From the NCBI GenBank assembly GCA_937128795.1, contig CAKZMQ010000003.1, forward strand, positions 1 through 43,749: a stretch of DNA of 43,749 nt, in the 5' to 3' direction. The stretch comes from an uncultured Solirubrobacterales bacterium (GTDB taxonomy: Bacteria > Actinomycetota > Thermoleophilia > Solirubrobacterales > JACPNS01). Below, piece after piece: positions 26,392 through 34,683 of the stretch. The notes under the pieces were generated by a model. That model saw only the letters and a program-made list of their open reading frames with translations, ran no database searches and was not told the origin of the DNA. The translations under genes were made by a program, and so were the position numbers. The stretch's first letter is position 1. Every line of letters starts with the position of its first letter.

Positions 26392-26781
26392 GATATTTCT
26401 CCTGATACTGGATTGCCATTTTGTGAGCCCTCTTCGACCAACCCCATTTAGGGAGAGTGAAGAATACTCAATAGTCAGGTGGAGAACAATGTGTTCGCGA
26501 TCCTCTTGCTGAGCCAAACCGGATTTGAGTCCGTCGTCGAACGCAGGGTGGAGTCCTGCACGAGTCGCGTGTCAAGCCAGCGCCAGCAAGACTTGGACTT
26601 AGCTTCGCCGTCAGGGCATCGATGTCGGCTGCAGTCGCGTCGAACGATTGATCCATTAAAGGGTGAATGGGTAAGCCAGATTCTGGCTCGGAACGCTTTG
26701 AACAATTGAAGTTCGCGACGCTTTGCTGGGCTGTATCTCAGCCACCTTTTGCCTTCGCATTCCCTACTTTCCGCCCTTCAG
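26392..26781. other. Intergenic region without a convincing gene
   Basis: The small open frames in these 390 bases have no protein-like composition and no ribosome sites. A perfect 7-base inverted repeat AGCCAGA-T-TCTGGCT lies at 26674-26688, about 95 bases after the stop of the biotinyl-like membrane gene; it has no T-run, so it may be an operator or a weak terminator. The promoter for the PPC-like protein gene should be in the left part. Confidence 0.35.
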
Positions 26782-28125
26782 CTAGAGCGTCGCCGCGGAA
26801 CAACGGAGCGCGGCATCGATGTCGTGTCGATACGTTCGATGGGTCGCAAGCCGCTTGATGCGCTTGTCTGACAGCGAGTCAGCATTGTCGGGAAACTCGG
26901 AAAGATTCCTTACAAGCTTCTTTTCGAGCCCCGGAGAAAAGCGGACATCACCAATGGGGCCACGTCGCACTACCACCGTCGCTGATTCGAATGGCGAAAG
27001 TTGATTTTGAAGCGCAACCAGCAGAACGAACTGGGATCGATCGCTGGGTGTTTCGCCCTGTGCTGGAGCGATAGACACCCAAGGCGCGCCCGTTGGGTCG
27101 GTCCCGGCGGACGCAACAATCCATGCTCCGACAGACTGCTCAAACATGCACCTAGTAACTGCTTCTGAGTTGTTTTCAACCCAAACCGAGCGCTGCTCGA
27201 TGAAGGTGTCACGAATAATCGGCGGCGCGCCTGACAAGAGAGCCTCTCCGCTCGAGGCCGGCCACGAACTCCGAGATGGCGCTGCAAACAGGACAAGAAG
27301 CAGCAAAACGACCAGTACCGCAGGACCAACTGCGAGGGCAGGCTCAGGAAGGCGAAGCGCGTAAGCACGGATCACCTCATCGGTAGTCCTCCTTCGAATT
27401 GCATTCCCTGTGATCCAGATGCAAACTAGGAACGCGAACAGTTGAGGCGTGTACTCGTACAACGCAAGCCGCGTTGAAGCTAGGGCGCCGTCCAAGCCCT
27501 CCGCAACGACCCACATCGCCACGCCTGCCAACGAGGCCAACGCGCAAGCCCCGAGGAAGCAAAACGCTGTGATCACCGAGCCCCTGATGAGTCGAGCGGG
27601 GTTCAAGCCAGCAAAGCCGCATCTCGCAGCAGTCACAACGAACTTGAATGGAACCAGTACTTGCTCGACCGCGCCGGACGGCGCAACGTCCTGCCGAGCC
27701 TGGAGAGTGACGTAGGAAAAGAAAGCAGCCAACAAGGTCAGAGGTAGCCAAAGCATCGGAATCGCGAGCGCAGGCAGAGCGATCGCGAGAACGAGTAGAT
27801 TGGGCATGGAACCGGCGAGCTTGATCGCGGATTCACTCCTTGGCTCGACTTCGCTGGGCACGTTCGCTGGCACGTGAGCGACCTGTGCAAGTACGGATCC
27901 AACCGTGTGCTGCTGCCCGAGAGCGGCATCGAGATGAAGAATTGTGCCCGCGTACGGTGAGATTAGGTTGATCTCGCTACCGCTTACCGCATCGCGAAGC
28001 CCGCATATGGCATCTCCGATTGACACCGAGTCCCCGACTTGTTTGTAGCAAGCAGATATCTCCGCGACGTTCGTGCCCTCAAACGCCTGCGGCACAAAGA
28101 CATTTTTCGTTTCTCGCTGAGGCAT
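26782..28125 (-). CDS. Membrane protein with N-terminal biotinyl/lipoyl-like domain
   Basis: A 447-residue protein. Residues 1-85 form a biotinyl/lipoyl-like hammerhead fold: FVPQAFEGTNVAEISACYKQVGDSVSIGDAICGL, then ISPYAGTILHLDAALGQQHTVGSVLAQV. The usual modified Lys is missing; SGSEINLIS stands where a K-containing turn is expected. The fold is probably structural. Four transmembrane segments follow (about 105-135, 180-215, 225-250, 270-290), then an exoplasmic C-terminal domain of about 150 residues with one Cys (CMFEQSVGAWIVASAG). It is divergent from the kinase gene with only 52 bases between starts, so they share a promoter region. It is a plausible sensor or scaffold of the kinase/GTPase system. 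Confidence 0.6.
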   Translation of the reverse strand: MPQRETKNVFVPQAFEGTNVAEISACYKQVGDSVSIGDAICGLRDAVSGSEINLISPYAGTILHLDAALGQQHTVGSVLAQVAHVPANVPSEVEPRSESAIKLAGSMPNLLVLAIALPALAIPMLWLPLTLLAAFFSYVTLQARQDVAPSGAVEQVLVPFKFVVTAARCGFAGLNPARLIRGSVITAFCFLGACALASLAGVAMWVVAEGLDGALASTRLALYEYTPQLFAFLVCIWITGNAIRRRTTDEVIRAYALRLPEPALAVGPAVLVVLLLLVLFAAPSRSSWPASSGEALLSGAPPIIRDTFIEQRSVWVENNSEAVTRCMFEQSVGAWIVASAGTDPTGAPWVSIAPAQGETPSDRSQFVLLVALQNQLSPFESATVVVRRGPIGDVRFSPGLEKKLVRNLSEFPDNADSLSDKRIKRLATHRTYRHDIDAALRCSAATL

Positions 28126-28177
28126 TTGCGAGAGACAGAGTAGAGGGCGCTATAGAACTAAGTATGCTGCGCCTTTA

Positions 28178-29314
28178 ATGGGTGCGACCAGCTTCGTTCG
28201 GATATTTGATGCAGGGGAAGCCACGGAGTATGTGCTGCTGGACGATGTTGGAGTCGGAGGAGAAGGACAGACGTGGCGCGCTACCCAAATCGGCCGGTTG
28301 GGCCGAGAGCGCCCTGTAGCCGTTAAAATCCCGTTGAGCGGGAACTACCTGGGCGCGCGTAGCAATGCTGAAATGACCCTAGAGCGCTGGCGCGAACAGG
28401 TCCAGGTCCTTAGGGGTTTTAGCCACCGCGGCTTTGCTTCAGTCCAAGTCGCATTCGCAATCGCACCGTCGCCCGGCGACGAGGAAGCCACACCGAGCGA
28501 ACTTGTCGGTGCGCCGGCGCTTGTTATGAAATGGATCGATGGACCCTCGCTAGAAGCGTGGATCCGATCAGACGCGGGACACCTCGGTGATCTTCGTGTT
28601 CTCGAGGAATGCGCGCAAGGTCTTGATTCGTTTCATCGAGAAACGCACCACATACATGGCGACATCAAGCCATCGAACATCATCATCGAAAGTGGCTGCG
28701 GCAAAATCATCGACTTTGGCCTGGTTCGGAGCATCGATCAAGCTAGGAGCCAATCCGCCGCCTTTGGGTCGCCCGGCTACCTTGATCCCCAGGTGATCTT
28801 GGGCGGCGACTATACGCCTGAGTCTGACCTATTCGCGTTTGCCGGCGTCCTGTACTTCACGCTAGTTGGTCAACATCCGCGCGATGCAAAGAATGCATCT
28901 GGACTAAGAGTGATGCTTGAGCAGGCCGGGCACGCGCGGCTTGGTCCCCTGATCGCGGCGAGCCTCAATCCTGATCCTGCATTCAGGCCGACTTTGAGCG
29001 GAGCGGTGGAGCTGCTGGGCCATGCCCAACAAGTTCTAAGAAAGAGTCAACGACGGCAGCCGCGCGCCACCGAAGTCGCCTCACCCAGGGAAGCAACGAC
29101 GCGACTAGCTGTCACGAGGGTCATGAGTAGCTCCCAATTGCCGACTCAGGTGATTCCGGAAAAGCAGGAGTCCGAACTCGACATGATGAGGGCACGCGTG
29201 GATCGCATTGCTGTCGCCCTCCGATCACGCCCGCTGGCGGTTAGGGTCTCTATCTCCGTTGTACTTTGTGTGGTCACTATCGTTACCGTGTACGCACTTA
29301 GAGCGCCCGCTTAG
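28178..29314 (+). CDS. Membrane-tethered Ser/Thr protein kinase
   Basis: A 378-residue Hanks-type kinase with a glycine loop VGVGGEGQTW (about 24-33), the VAVK lysine at residue 50, a hinge MKWIDGPSLEAWI, catalytic loop HGDIKPSN (160-167), DFGL (179-182) and an activation segment ending GSPGYLDPQV, where the usual APE is replaced by DPQ. The D-x-x-x-F helix (ESDLFAFAGVLYFTLVG) follows. A linker (about 290-350) leads to one C-terminal transmembrane helix near 355-374, so the kinase domain is cytoplasmic with a very short exoplasmic tail. The order, with the TM helix at the extreme C-terminus and no PASTA repeats, is unlike PknB. It is the first gene of a rightward operon with the GTPase and GAP1-like genes. 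Confidence 0.9.
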   Translation: MGATSFVRIFDAGEATEYVLLDDVGVGGEGQTWRATQIGRLGRERPVAVKIPLSGNYLGARSNAEMTLERWREQVQVLRGFSHRGFASVQVAFAIAPSPGDEEATPSELVGAPALVMKWIDGPSLEAWIRSDAGHLGDLRVLEECAQGLDSFHRETHHIHGDIKPSNIIIESGCGKIIDFGLVRSIDQARSQSAAFGSPGYLDPQVILGGDYTPESDLFAFAGVLYFTLVGQHPRDAKNASGLRVMLEQAGHARLGPLIAASLNPDPAFRPTLSGAVELLGHAQQVLRKSQRRQPRATEVASPREATTRLAVTRVMSSSQLPTQVIPEKQESELDMMRARVDRIAVALRSRPLAVRVSISVVLCVVTIVTVYALRAPA

Positions 29315-29326
29315 GAGTAAACGAAC

Positions 29327-29815
29327 GTGCCAAGTTCTTCTGACCGTCCGGACGTTGCGAAGTCCAATATTGCAGTGCTAATCAGGTCCGTCGCCGAGAT
29401 GCTCCTGATCGTGCTTTTTTACTTTGGCGTAGTTCTGATCTCCATCTCTGCGGCTGTTGTCACTGTGCTGGCTTTCGGTGAGAGCACAGGGGACGGCATA
29501 CGCGCACTGGTTGTCGTCTCAATACCCACTGTTTGGGGAGCGTATTTCCTAAACACTTACGAGGCGGACTCCAATGCGTGGGAGCAAATCGTCGGCTCGG
29601 CGATTCCATGGATCGGAATTCTTGCCGGGCTAATCCTTAGCGCACCCCTAATTGCCGATTCGCCTCTGTGGACGGCGAATATTGCATTCGGACTCATGAA
29701 CATGACCTTCTTCGTCATGTTCGTGTCACGGCAACCAGAGGATCAGCGGCGTTGGGCACTCGCGTTGCTACTGATGGTTACGGTGATCGCGACTACGGCT
29801 GCGGTGACGCAGTGA
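29327..29815 (+). CDS. Small polytopic membrane protein of the GTPase operon
   Basis: A 162-residue protein starting at GTG 29327, 12 bases after the kinase stop. Four or five helices are visible: AEMLLIVLFYFGVVLISISAAVVTVL, IRALVVVSIPTVWGAYFL, QIVGSAIPWIGILAGLILSAPLI, IAFGLMNMTFFVMFV and WALALLLMVTVIATTAAV. No known family. The stop overlaps the GTPase GTG start (GTGA), a sign of translational coupling and of a membrane partner role for the soluble GTPase. Confidence 0.65.
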   Translation: MPSSSDRPDVAKSNIAVLIRSVAEMLLIVLFYFGVVLISISAAVVTVLAFGESTGDGIRALVVVSIPTVWGAYFLNTYEADSNAWEQIVGSAIPWIGILAGLILSAPLIADSPLWTANIAFGLMNMTFFVMFVSRQPEDQRRWALALLLMVTVIATTAAVTQ

Positions 29816-31131
29816 GTCCGAAAATCTCCGATCGACCGCCGTTTGACGCGAAAAGATTTTGCGTGAACCATGGTGATTTTGTCTACCTGGCCGATTGTCC
29901 AATCCTGGCGACTAGCGACGTTTATAACGGCAGCGGCTCGTCTCGCGGCGGATCGCGGATCTCCAGTTCCGCCAGCATCTCAGGCACCTCCACATTCCTG
30001 GGTGACAGATCTTCCGGGTCGGAATCCTCCGCCGCAAGGGAAGCGATTCCGCGAGCGACGAGCGAGGGCGCTGCGGCGCAGGGTCATGCGGGAACGGTTA
30101 TGGCGGACACAAAGCAGCGCTCTGGCTCGCGAGTTCAGTCCGTGGTTGACGGAAAAAGCCGAATCGTTCTCGCCGAGGCTCTCGGAATCGGTAGCTTCCC
30201 GAAGCGGGCGAAGTTCGGTTTCACTACGACGGTTCCGTATCTTCCTTCTCCATACGAGATGTTGGGGGCTAAGGCTCAACCGGAAGCAAGGCCGGCGCGC
30301 GCCTGTCCTATGTGTTGCCATCCGCTTACTCAAACGATCGACTTTCGTGATCCGTACCCGATCGCTCTAATCGGTCACGCGGAAGCATCGAAGACCACAA
30401 CGATCATCGCGTTAATTGAGCTACTGAACAAAGTCGGACCGGAAGCGCTTGGCGTCGAATCGTTCGCACCAACCGAGAGCACGATGCACTACCTACGAGA
30501 ACTCGATCTAGATCCGAGCGATCCGAATAATCCTGACGTGTTCACGAAGTTCCGCAGCGGCGTTAGGCCTAACCGCACGGATGCATCGCGTCATCGCCCG
30601 CCGCTCGAGTTTGTAGCTGGCTTCGGTTCCGAGAAGAGCTGTTCGGTCTTGATTCAAGACCTGGCAGGCGAAGACGTCACGCACCCAGAGCTACGGCCAA
30701 AGTTTTCGAGGTACGTGTTCTGGGCCGACGCCATTCTCTTCATCTACAACCCTGAGGATTCGCCGCTTCTCAAAACGACCGCGCGTCAAGACCAGGCCAT
30801 CCTCCTGAACGGAATTTTTGAGGATCTCGAGGCGTACGGAGGTCAATCCCACTCTCCTTCAGCACGCAGTATCCCGCCCCTCATCTTCGCGGTCTCGAAG
30901 TGTGACTTGCTTCCAAATCCACCCGATCTTCGCAACGGGATCGTCCCCGAAGCGCAGGTCGAAGGGGCACTTAAGGAGCTCAACGACACCGCTGTACTGG
31001 CCGCTGCGCGGAGGTGGGGGGACGATGTTCACTTCAGATTTATCGCTCCTATGCCCGAAAACGGCGGCGAACCGCAAGGAGTTGTCGAACTATTCAACCT
31101 ACTGCTGTCAGTAATAAATCGCCGCTCCTGA
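29812..31131 (+). CDS. Zinc-ribbon TRAFAC-class GTPase (double-GTPase type)
   Basis: The start is GTG 29812, overlapping the upstream stop; an earlier in-frame start at 29668 would add 48 residues shadowing the membrane protein. The 439-residue protein has possible metal ligands C17, H20 and C29 near the N-terminus, a Ser/Ala-rich linker, a CPMCC cluster (165-169), then a P-loop NTPase: GHAEASKT (188-195), DLAGED (283-288, Walker B/G3) and SKCD (362-365, equivalent of NKxD). This matches the 'double-GTPase' families described with GAP1 partners in predicted conflict systems. The P-loop has Ser where GxxxxGK(S/T) has the last Gly. It ends overlapping the GAP1-like frame. Confidence 0.75.
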   Translation: MSPKISDRPPFDAKRFCVNHGDFVYLADCPILATSDVYNGSGSSRGGSRISSSASISGTSTFLGDRSSGSESSAAREAIPRATSEGAAAQGHAGTVMADTKQRSGSRVQSVVDGKSRIVLAEALGIGSFPKRAKFGFTTTVPYLPSPYEMLGAKAQPEARPARACPMCCHPLTQTIDFRDPYPIALIGHAEASKTTTIIALIELLNKVGPEALGVESFAPTESTMHYLRELDLDPSDPNNPDVFTKFRSGVRPNRTDASRHRPPLEFVAGFGSEKSCSVLIQDLAGEDVTHPELRPKFSRYVFWADAILFIYNPEDSPLLKTTARQDQAILLNGIFEDLEAYGGQSHSPSARSIPPLIFAVSKCDLLPNPPDLRNGIVPEAQVEGALKELNDTAVLAAARRWGDDVHFRFIAPMPENGGEPQGVVELFNLLLSVINRRS

Positions 31132-33359
31132 TCGGCCAACTTTGGTATGGCTGGTCTCCGTATGGAGTTGATGGTGTCAACCAAGAACAGATAGTCGCTG
31201 GCTCGGGCCAGTTGGCTGACCGTGCCGATGGCCGGACGCAGGAAGTTTTGCGTTGGTGCTACAACAGCAGCCGACTTGCACTTGGCTGGACCGAAGGACC
31301 TGAACTCGGAATTGCGTTCCGCCGAAATCCGACCGGCAAGGATGCTTCTGGGCGTGATGGGGCATTCTTCGTGCATGCAATTGTTTGGCAAGCCGGAACC
31401 CTGCCAGCCGAACTACTCGGCGGCCTCTGGAACGCGGGCTTCTGGATTGATAGTCCACCCGCGGTCCCGCCGGGAACTCTGGATCCAATTCGCGACATTG
31501 AGTCACTTGCACTATCCCCCAGGCAAGTTTCCAACCCAGAGGAAATTGAAGCCCGTTTGGCCCAGTTTCTTTCAGCACGCGCTGGCGGCAAGCATTCGCA
31601 TTTGGATTTGCCGCCTGCGGAGTTCCTTGCGGTCGCTGCAGAAATCGCAAGCGCACTCCCACCGGATTTCGGATTCCCCGCGGTCTCAACTCACGAATCG
31701 GCGAATCAAGCGTTCGAGTACGACATGGTCGCGTCCGGGGGTGACATCGACGGCTTCATAAATATTGCGAACACCCAAGTTGAATCCGAATGGCTGGCAG
31801 CTTCACGTCTAATGTTGGAAGCACGAGCCGGCGACCAGTCCGCCGGACAGGTAGTCGAAACTATCAGTGCCAACTGCATCGGATTTCCTGAATTCGCAGA
31901 CCAATTGCGGCGCTGGGTCAAACTAGATGTTGTTTCGAACGTGAGCGGAAGCACGCTGTCTGATGCGGAACTCTCCTTGATCCTTCGACATGACTCGCTG
32001 ACACGGAGGGCTTTCGCCGGACCTCTTGTTGAAAAACTTGCACGTTGCGTCGTCGACGGTCGCCAATCTGCAGCAATCTTGCGTTCGGCTCGCGACTCGT
32101 TGGCGCTAGAGGTACTTCGGTCGAACCTGGAGAAGCAACTGCAAGAACTTCCTCGATCCGCAGAAGTGCTTGCTCGAATTGACCAGGAAGATCAATCTTT
32201 TGCAAGACAACTGATTAGTGCACTTTCGGTCCATTGGGCCGTTCACGAAGATGTCCAATCGCTTCAGGAGTCGGCCGTGACGGATTTGATCGCACGATTC
32301 CAAAACGAAATGTCCTCCGATTTTCTGTCGCGGCTTGTCTTAGAGCGTCCCGATGTGGCGAGTTCAGTGCTCGAAAGTCCGCGGATTCCCAGTGACGTGA
32401 AGGCGGAGTTTGCTTTAGCCCATCCTGAATCAGTCTCCAGCACTGCGCTGTGCAGCGCGCTTCAAGCCGACTCTGCATTCGCGGCTTTGTTCGTCGACAG
32501 CCTCGACAATAAGGGCATGCTCGCTCTTAAACGGGCGGCTTCGGAGGCACCCGTTCGCGATGCGCTTCGGGCGGTTTCCATCATTATCAGAGGGATACCC
32601 GAGGACAGCCGGGGCCATGTGCTCGTTCTCGTGGTGCGTCGATTGCCTATGAGCGAGCGCGATTCGATATTTGCGAGCTTCTCGGGCTTGATCTCACCGA
32701 ATGATGCGGAATGGTGGACGAGCGCGATTGACGCTTCCACAGCGACAATTTTGGAGAATGTGCGTCGCGGCGACCGACTGCCCCAGATTGTGCATCTGGA
32801 ACGCGCCGCGAATTCGTCCCAACGTGGTCAAGCATGGGCGGCGCTATCGCAAGAGATGTCGCGCTGGTTCTCCGGCTTTTATCGCGATCCTCAGGCGCTG
32901 AGACGCGCAGTTAGTGCTGCGAACATGCTCCGAACGTCAAGAGAGAGGCGTGCAGCCCTTGAACTGATTCTTGATCGCCTGTGTGATTCTGCTGACGTGA
33001 GCAACTTTTCTACTTCGGCACTCGTGGCCGAGTTGCAGTTTGCAAAGGGGGTACTTGCGGACGAGTTCGTCCGAGATTTTGCACGTGCAGTTTTACGAGC
33101 GGGCGGGACCAACCGACGCGCCGCCGCCTTAAGCCTGATCTGCTGGATTTCCGACCTCCTCGACCATGGTTCTCTCGCAGCTAGCGATGTAAAAGAAGCA
33201 CCGGTTTCTGAGCTCTATATGCGGCTCGGCGCCAGAGATGCTTCGTGGCTGAACGAATATGCGGGTGCGAAGTCACGTGGTAAAGCTGGCAAGCGGTGGC
33301 TGAAGTGGAACGAGAGCGAGCTAGAAGGAGCAAGAAGGCGATTCTCACTGAGAAGGTGA
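31128..33359 (+). CDS. GTPase-associated protein 1 (GAP1)-like protein
   Basis: A large, mostly helical protein of about 743 residues. The N-terminal LLIGQLWYGWSPYGVDGVNQEQIVAGSGQL (start only) resembles the opening of GAP1 N-terminal domains, reported to occur with double-GTPases and proposed to act as their GTPase partners. The middle and C-terminus are alpha-solenoid-like, with conserved-looking repeats (RLVLERPDVASSVLESP, RRLPMSERDSIFASF). The frame has a GTG at 31014, but residues from there to 31127 are a basic shadow of the GTPase C-terminus. CTG 31128 overlaps the GTPase stop (CTGA) and fits coupling, so an unusual start is likely. No effector motif was seen. The gap to the next gene is 163 bases. 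Confidence 0.65.
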   Translation: MIGQLWYGWSPYGVDGVNQEQIVAGSGQLADRADGRTQEVLRWCYNSSRLALGWTEGPELGIAFRRNPTGKDASGRDGAFFVHAIVWQAGTLPAELLGGLWNAGFWIDSPPAVPPGTLDPIRDIESLALSPRQVSNPEEIEARLAQFLSARAGGKHSHLDLPPAEFLAVAAEIASALPPDFGFPAVSTHESANQAFEYDMVASGGDIDGFINIANTQVESEWLAASRLMLEARAGDQSAGQVVETISANCIGFPEFADQLRRWVKLDVVSNVSGSTLSDAELSLILRHDSLTRRAFAGPLVEKLARCVVDGRQSAAILRSARDSLALEVLRSNLEKQLQELPRSAEVLARIDQEDQSFARQLISALSVHWAVHEDVQSLQESAVTDLIARFQNEMSSDFLSRLVLERPDVASSVLESPRIPSDVKAEFALAHPESVSSTALCSALQADSAFAALFVDSLDNKGMLALKRAASEAPVRDALRAVSIIIRGIPEDSRGHVLVLVVRRLPMSERDSIFASFSGLISPNDAEWWTSAIDASTATILENVRRGDRLPQIVHLERAANSSQRGQAWAALSQEMSRWFSGFYRDPQALRRAVSAANMLRTSRERRAALELILDRLCDSADVSNFSTSALVAELQFAKGVLADEFVRDFARAVLRAGGTNRRAAALSLICWISDLLDHGSLAASDVKEAPVSELYMRLGARDASWLNEYAGAKSRGKAGKRWLKWNESELEGARRRFSLRR

Positions 33360-33522
33360 ACTGCCAATGGGAGGCGCCCGACTTAGCGACAGGCGGAACG
33401 CTCGAGATCCGATCAGTTTCAGAACCTGATTTATCGACGGAGCCGCAAGCCACCAGCCCTTTCGACCTGTCTTTCAGGCTTGTCTGAGGAGTCCAGCGAT
33501 CCGATCGGCATAATGCGGCTGA

Positions 33523-34683
33523 ATGATCGCGAAGCATGCAACAGGCCCGAAAGCCGATCTGGACACATTTGATCTGCTCGGTGTGTCAGGTCGAGAAGAT
33601 TCGTATACCGACCTGATTGTCCACGCCTTCAACCAAGACGCACAGTTTCGGTCGCTCATGCTCAAGTTTGTCGATGCCCGACCCGGTAGTGGCTGGCATG
33701 CCCGGCATCGAGTGAAAGTTCCGGTGCCGGGATCTCGAAAGGGAAACGTGCCCGACATCGTCTTGTTTGACGAGAGGCAGCAGATCGTTGCGATCGAGGT
33801 CAAAGTTTGGTCTGGAGAAGGATCCGAGCAGCTTTTCCGTTACAGCAGCTCGGAGTTCAAAAGCGGGCTCACTCGCAAACTCTACGGCGATGATGTTGTC
33901 CTCGGCCAATCTGATCGCGAGTCGTTCCGGTTGATCTACCTGACGCTCGATCCATACCCGGTCGATACAGCGGGTGAGTTCACTTGGAAGTCATTCGACG
34001 AACTGCAAGCCGAGGTTCTGTCTGCTGGCTTCAACAAACGGAGCCGACTTCATGGCCTGCTTCGTGAGTTCAATGTGCGGATCGCGGCCAGACGAAACTG
34101 GGAGATCTCACCCGAAATCACCCTCGCCGAGATGTTTGAGGGCGGGCCAAAGATGTTGTCATCAAGAGAGCGGCTTGAAACTTTCGTGCGCTCGTGCATT
34201 TCTGGCGATTCGTTTTCCTTCAATTCTGGTGTCGTGAACAATCCTCAGCACGGCGAGACTGCGCTTGTCCAGGCATTCAAATCCGGATGGACAAGTAATT
34301 CTGCAACGCCAGCAGGTTTCGCGGATTCATTCAACGTGCATTTTGAGTTCCAGTGGCTTGGAGCGGACGGCATGAGCTTCGAGGTTCATTTCGAAACCGA
34401 ACCGTATTTGACGCAGGCGCTGGCTCGCGTATCAATCGAGGAACGCGACAGATTCAAAGCGGCACAGTCGCAGTTCGTCGAGCTGTTTCATGATCAGGAT
34501 TTGGCGCAGTGGCGTCGTGTACGTAGGCGAGGTTGGGTTAGCGTCGCGGTCGCAAAGCATGAGCTATCCGAGAGTTACTGGCTCCCGTCGGACTCGAGGG
34601 TGAAGCAAGTTTCGACCGCAGTTCGCGCTGCAGTCGAGGAGGCGGTGCCAGCAATCGATTTCGCCATCAGCGGCACCGGTTAG
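33523..34683 (+). CDS. PD-(D/E)XK nuclease-superfamily protein
   Basis: A 386-residue protein. The N-terminal GREDSYTDLIVHAF supplies an early acidic residue. The core is D78 in VPDIVLF, E92 and K94 in AIEVKVWSGEG, and Q103 in EQLFRY, which together give the full PD-(D/E)XK active site, so it probably cuts nucleic acid. It resembles the PDDEXK_4 family, often found beside restriction and other defence genes. The C-terminal 180 residues (about 200-386) hold a second domain with WLGADGMSFEVHFETEP, unassigned. It follows the GAP1-like gene in the same direction and overlaps the convergent DUF2971 gene by four bases at the stops. It could be the effector of the GTPase system or an independent module. 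Confidence 0.8.
   Translation: MIAKHATGPKADLDTFDLLGVSGREDSYTDLIVHAFNQDAQFRSLMLKFVDARPGSGWHARHRVKVPVPGSRKGNVPDIVLFDERQQIVAIEVKVWSGEGSEQLFRYSSSEFKSGLTRKLYGDDVVLGQSDRESFRLIYLTLDPYPVDTAGEFTWKSFDELQAEVLSAGFNKRSRLHGLLREFNVRIAARRNWEISPEITLAEMFEGGPKMLSSRERLETFVRSCISGDSFSFNSGVVNNPQHGETALVQAFKSGWTSNSATPAGFADSFNVHFEFQWLGADGMSFEVHFETEPYLTQALARVSIEERDRFKAAQSQFVELFHDQDLAQWRRVRRRGWVSVAVAKHELSESYWLPSDSRVKQVSTAVRAAVEEAVPAIDFAISGTG

Noticed and set aside
26479..26709. Small rightward open frame in the 26.4-26.8 kb gap
   Set aside because: No ribosome site, no recognisable composition and no homology-like motif.
29668..29811. Upstream extension of the GTPase from 29668
   Set aside because: It overlaps the membrane protein in another frame; the GTG at 29812 overlapping the upstream stop is better supported.
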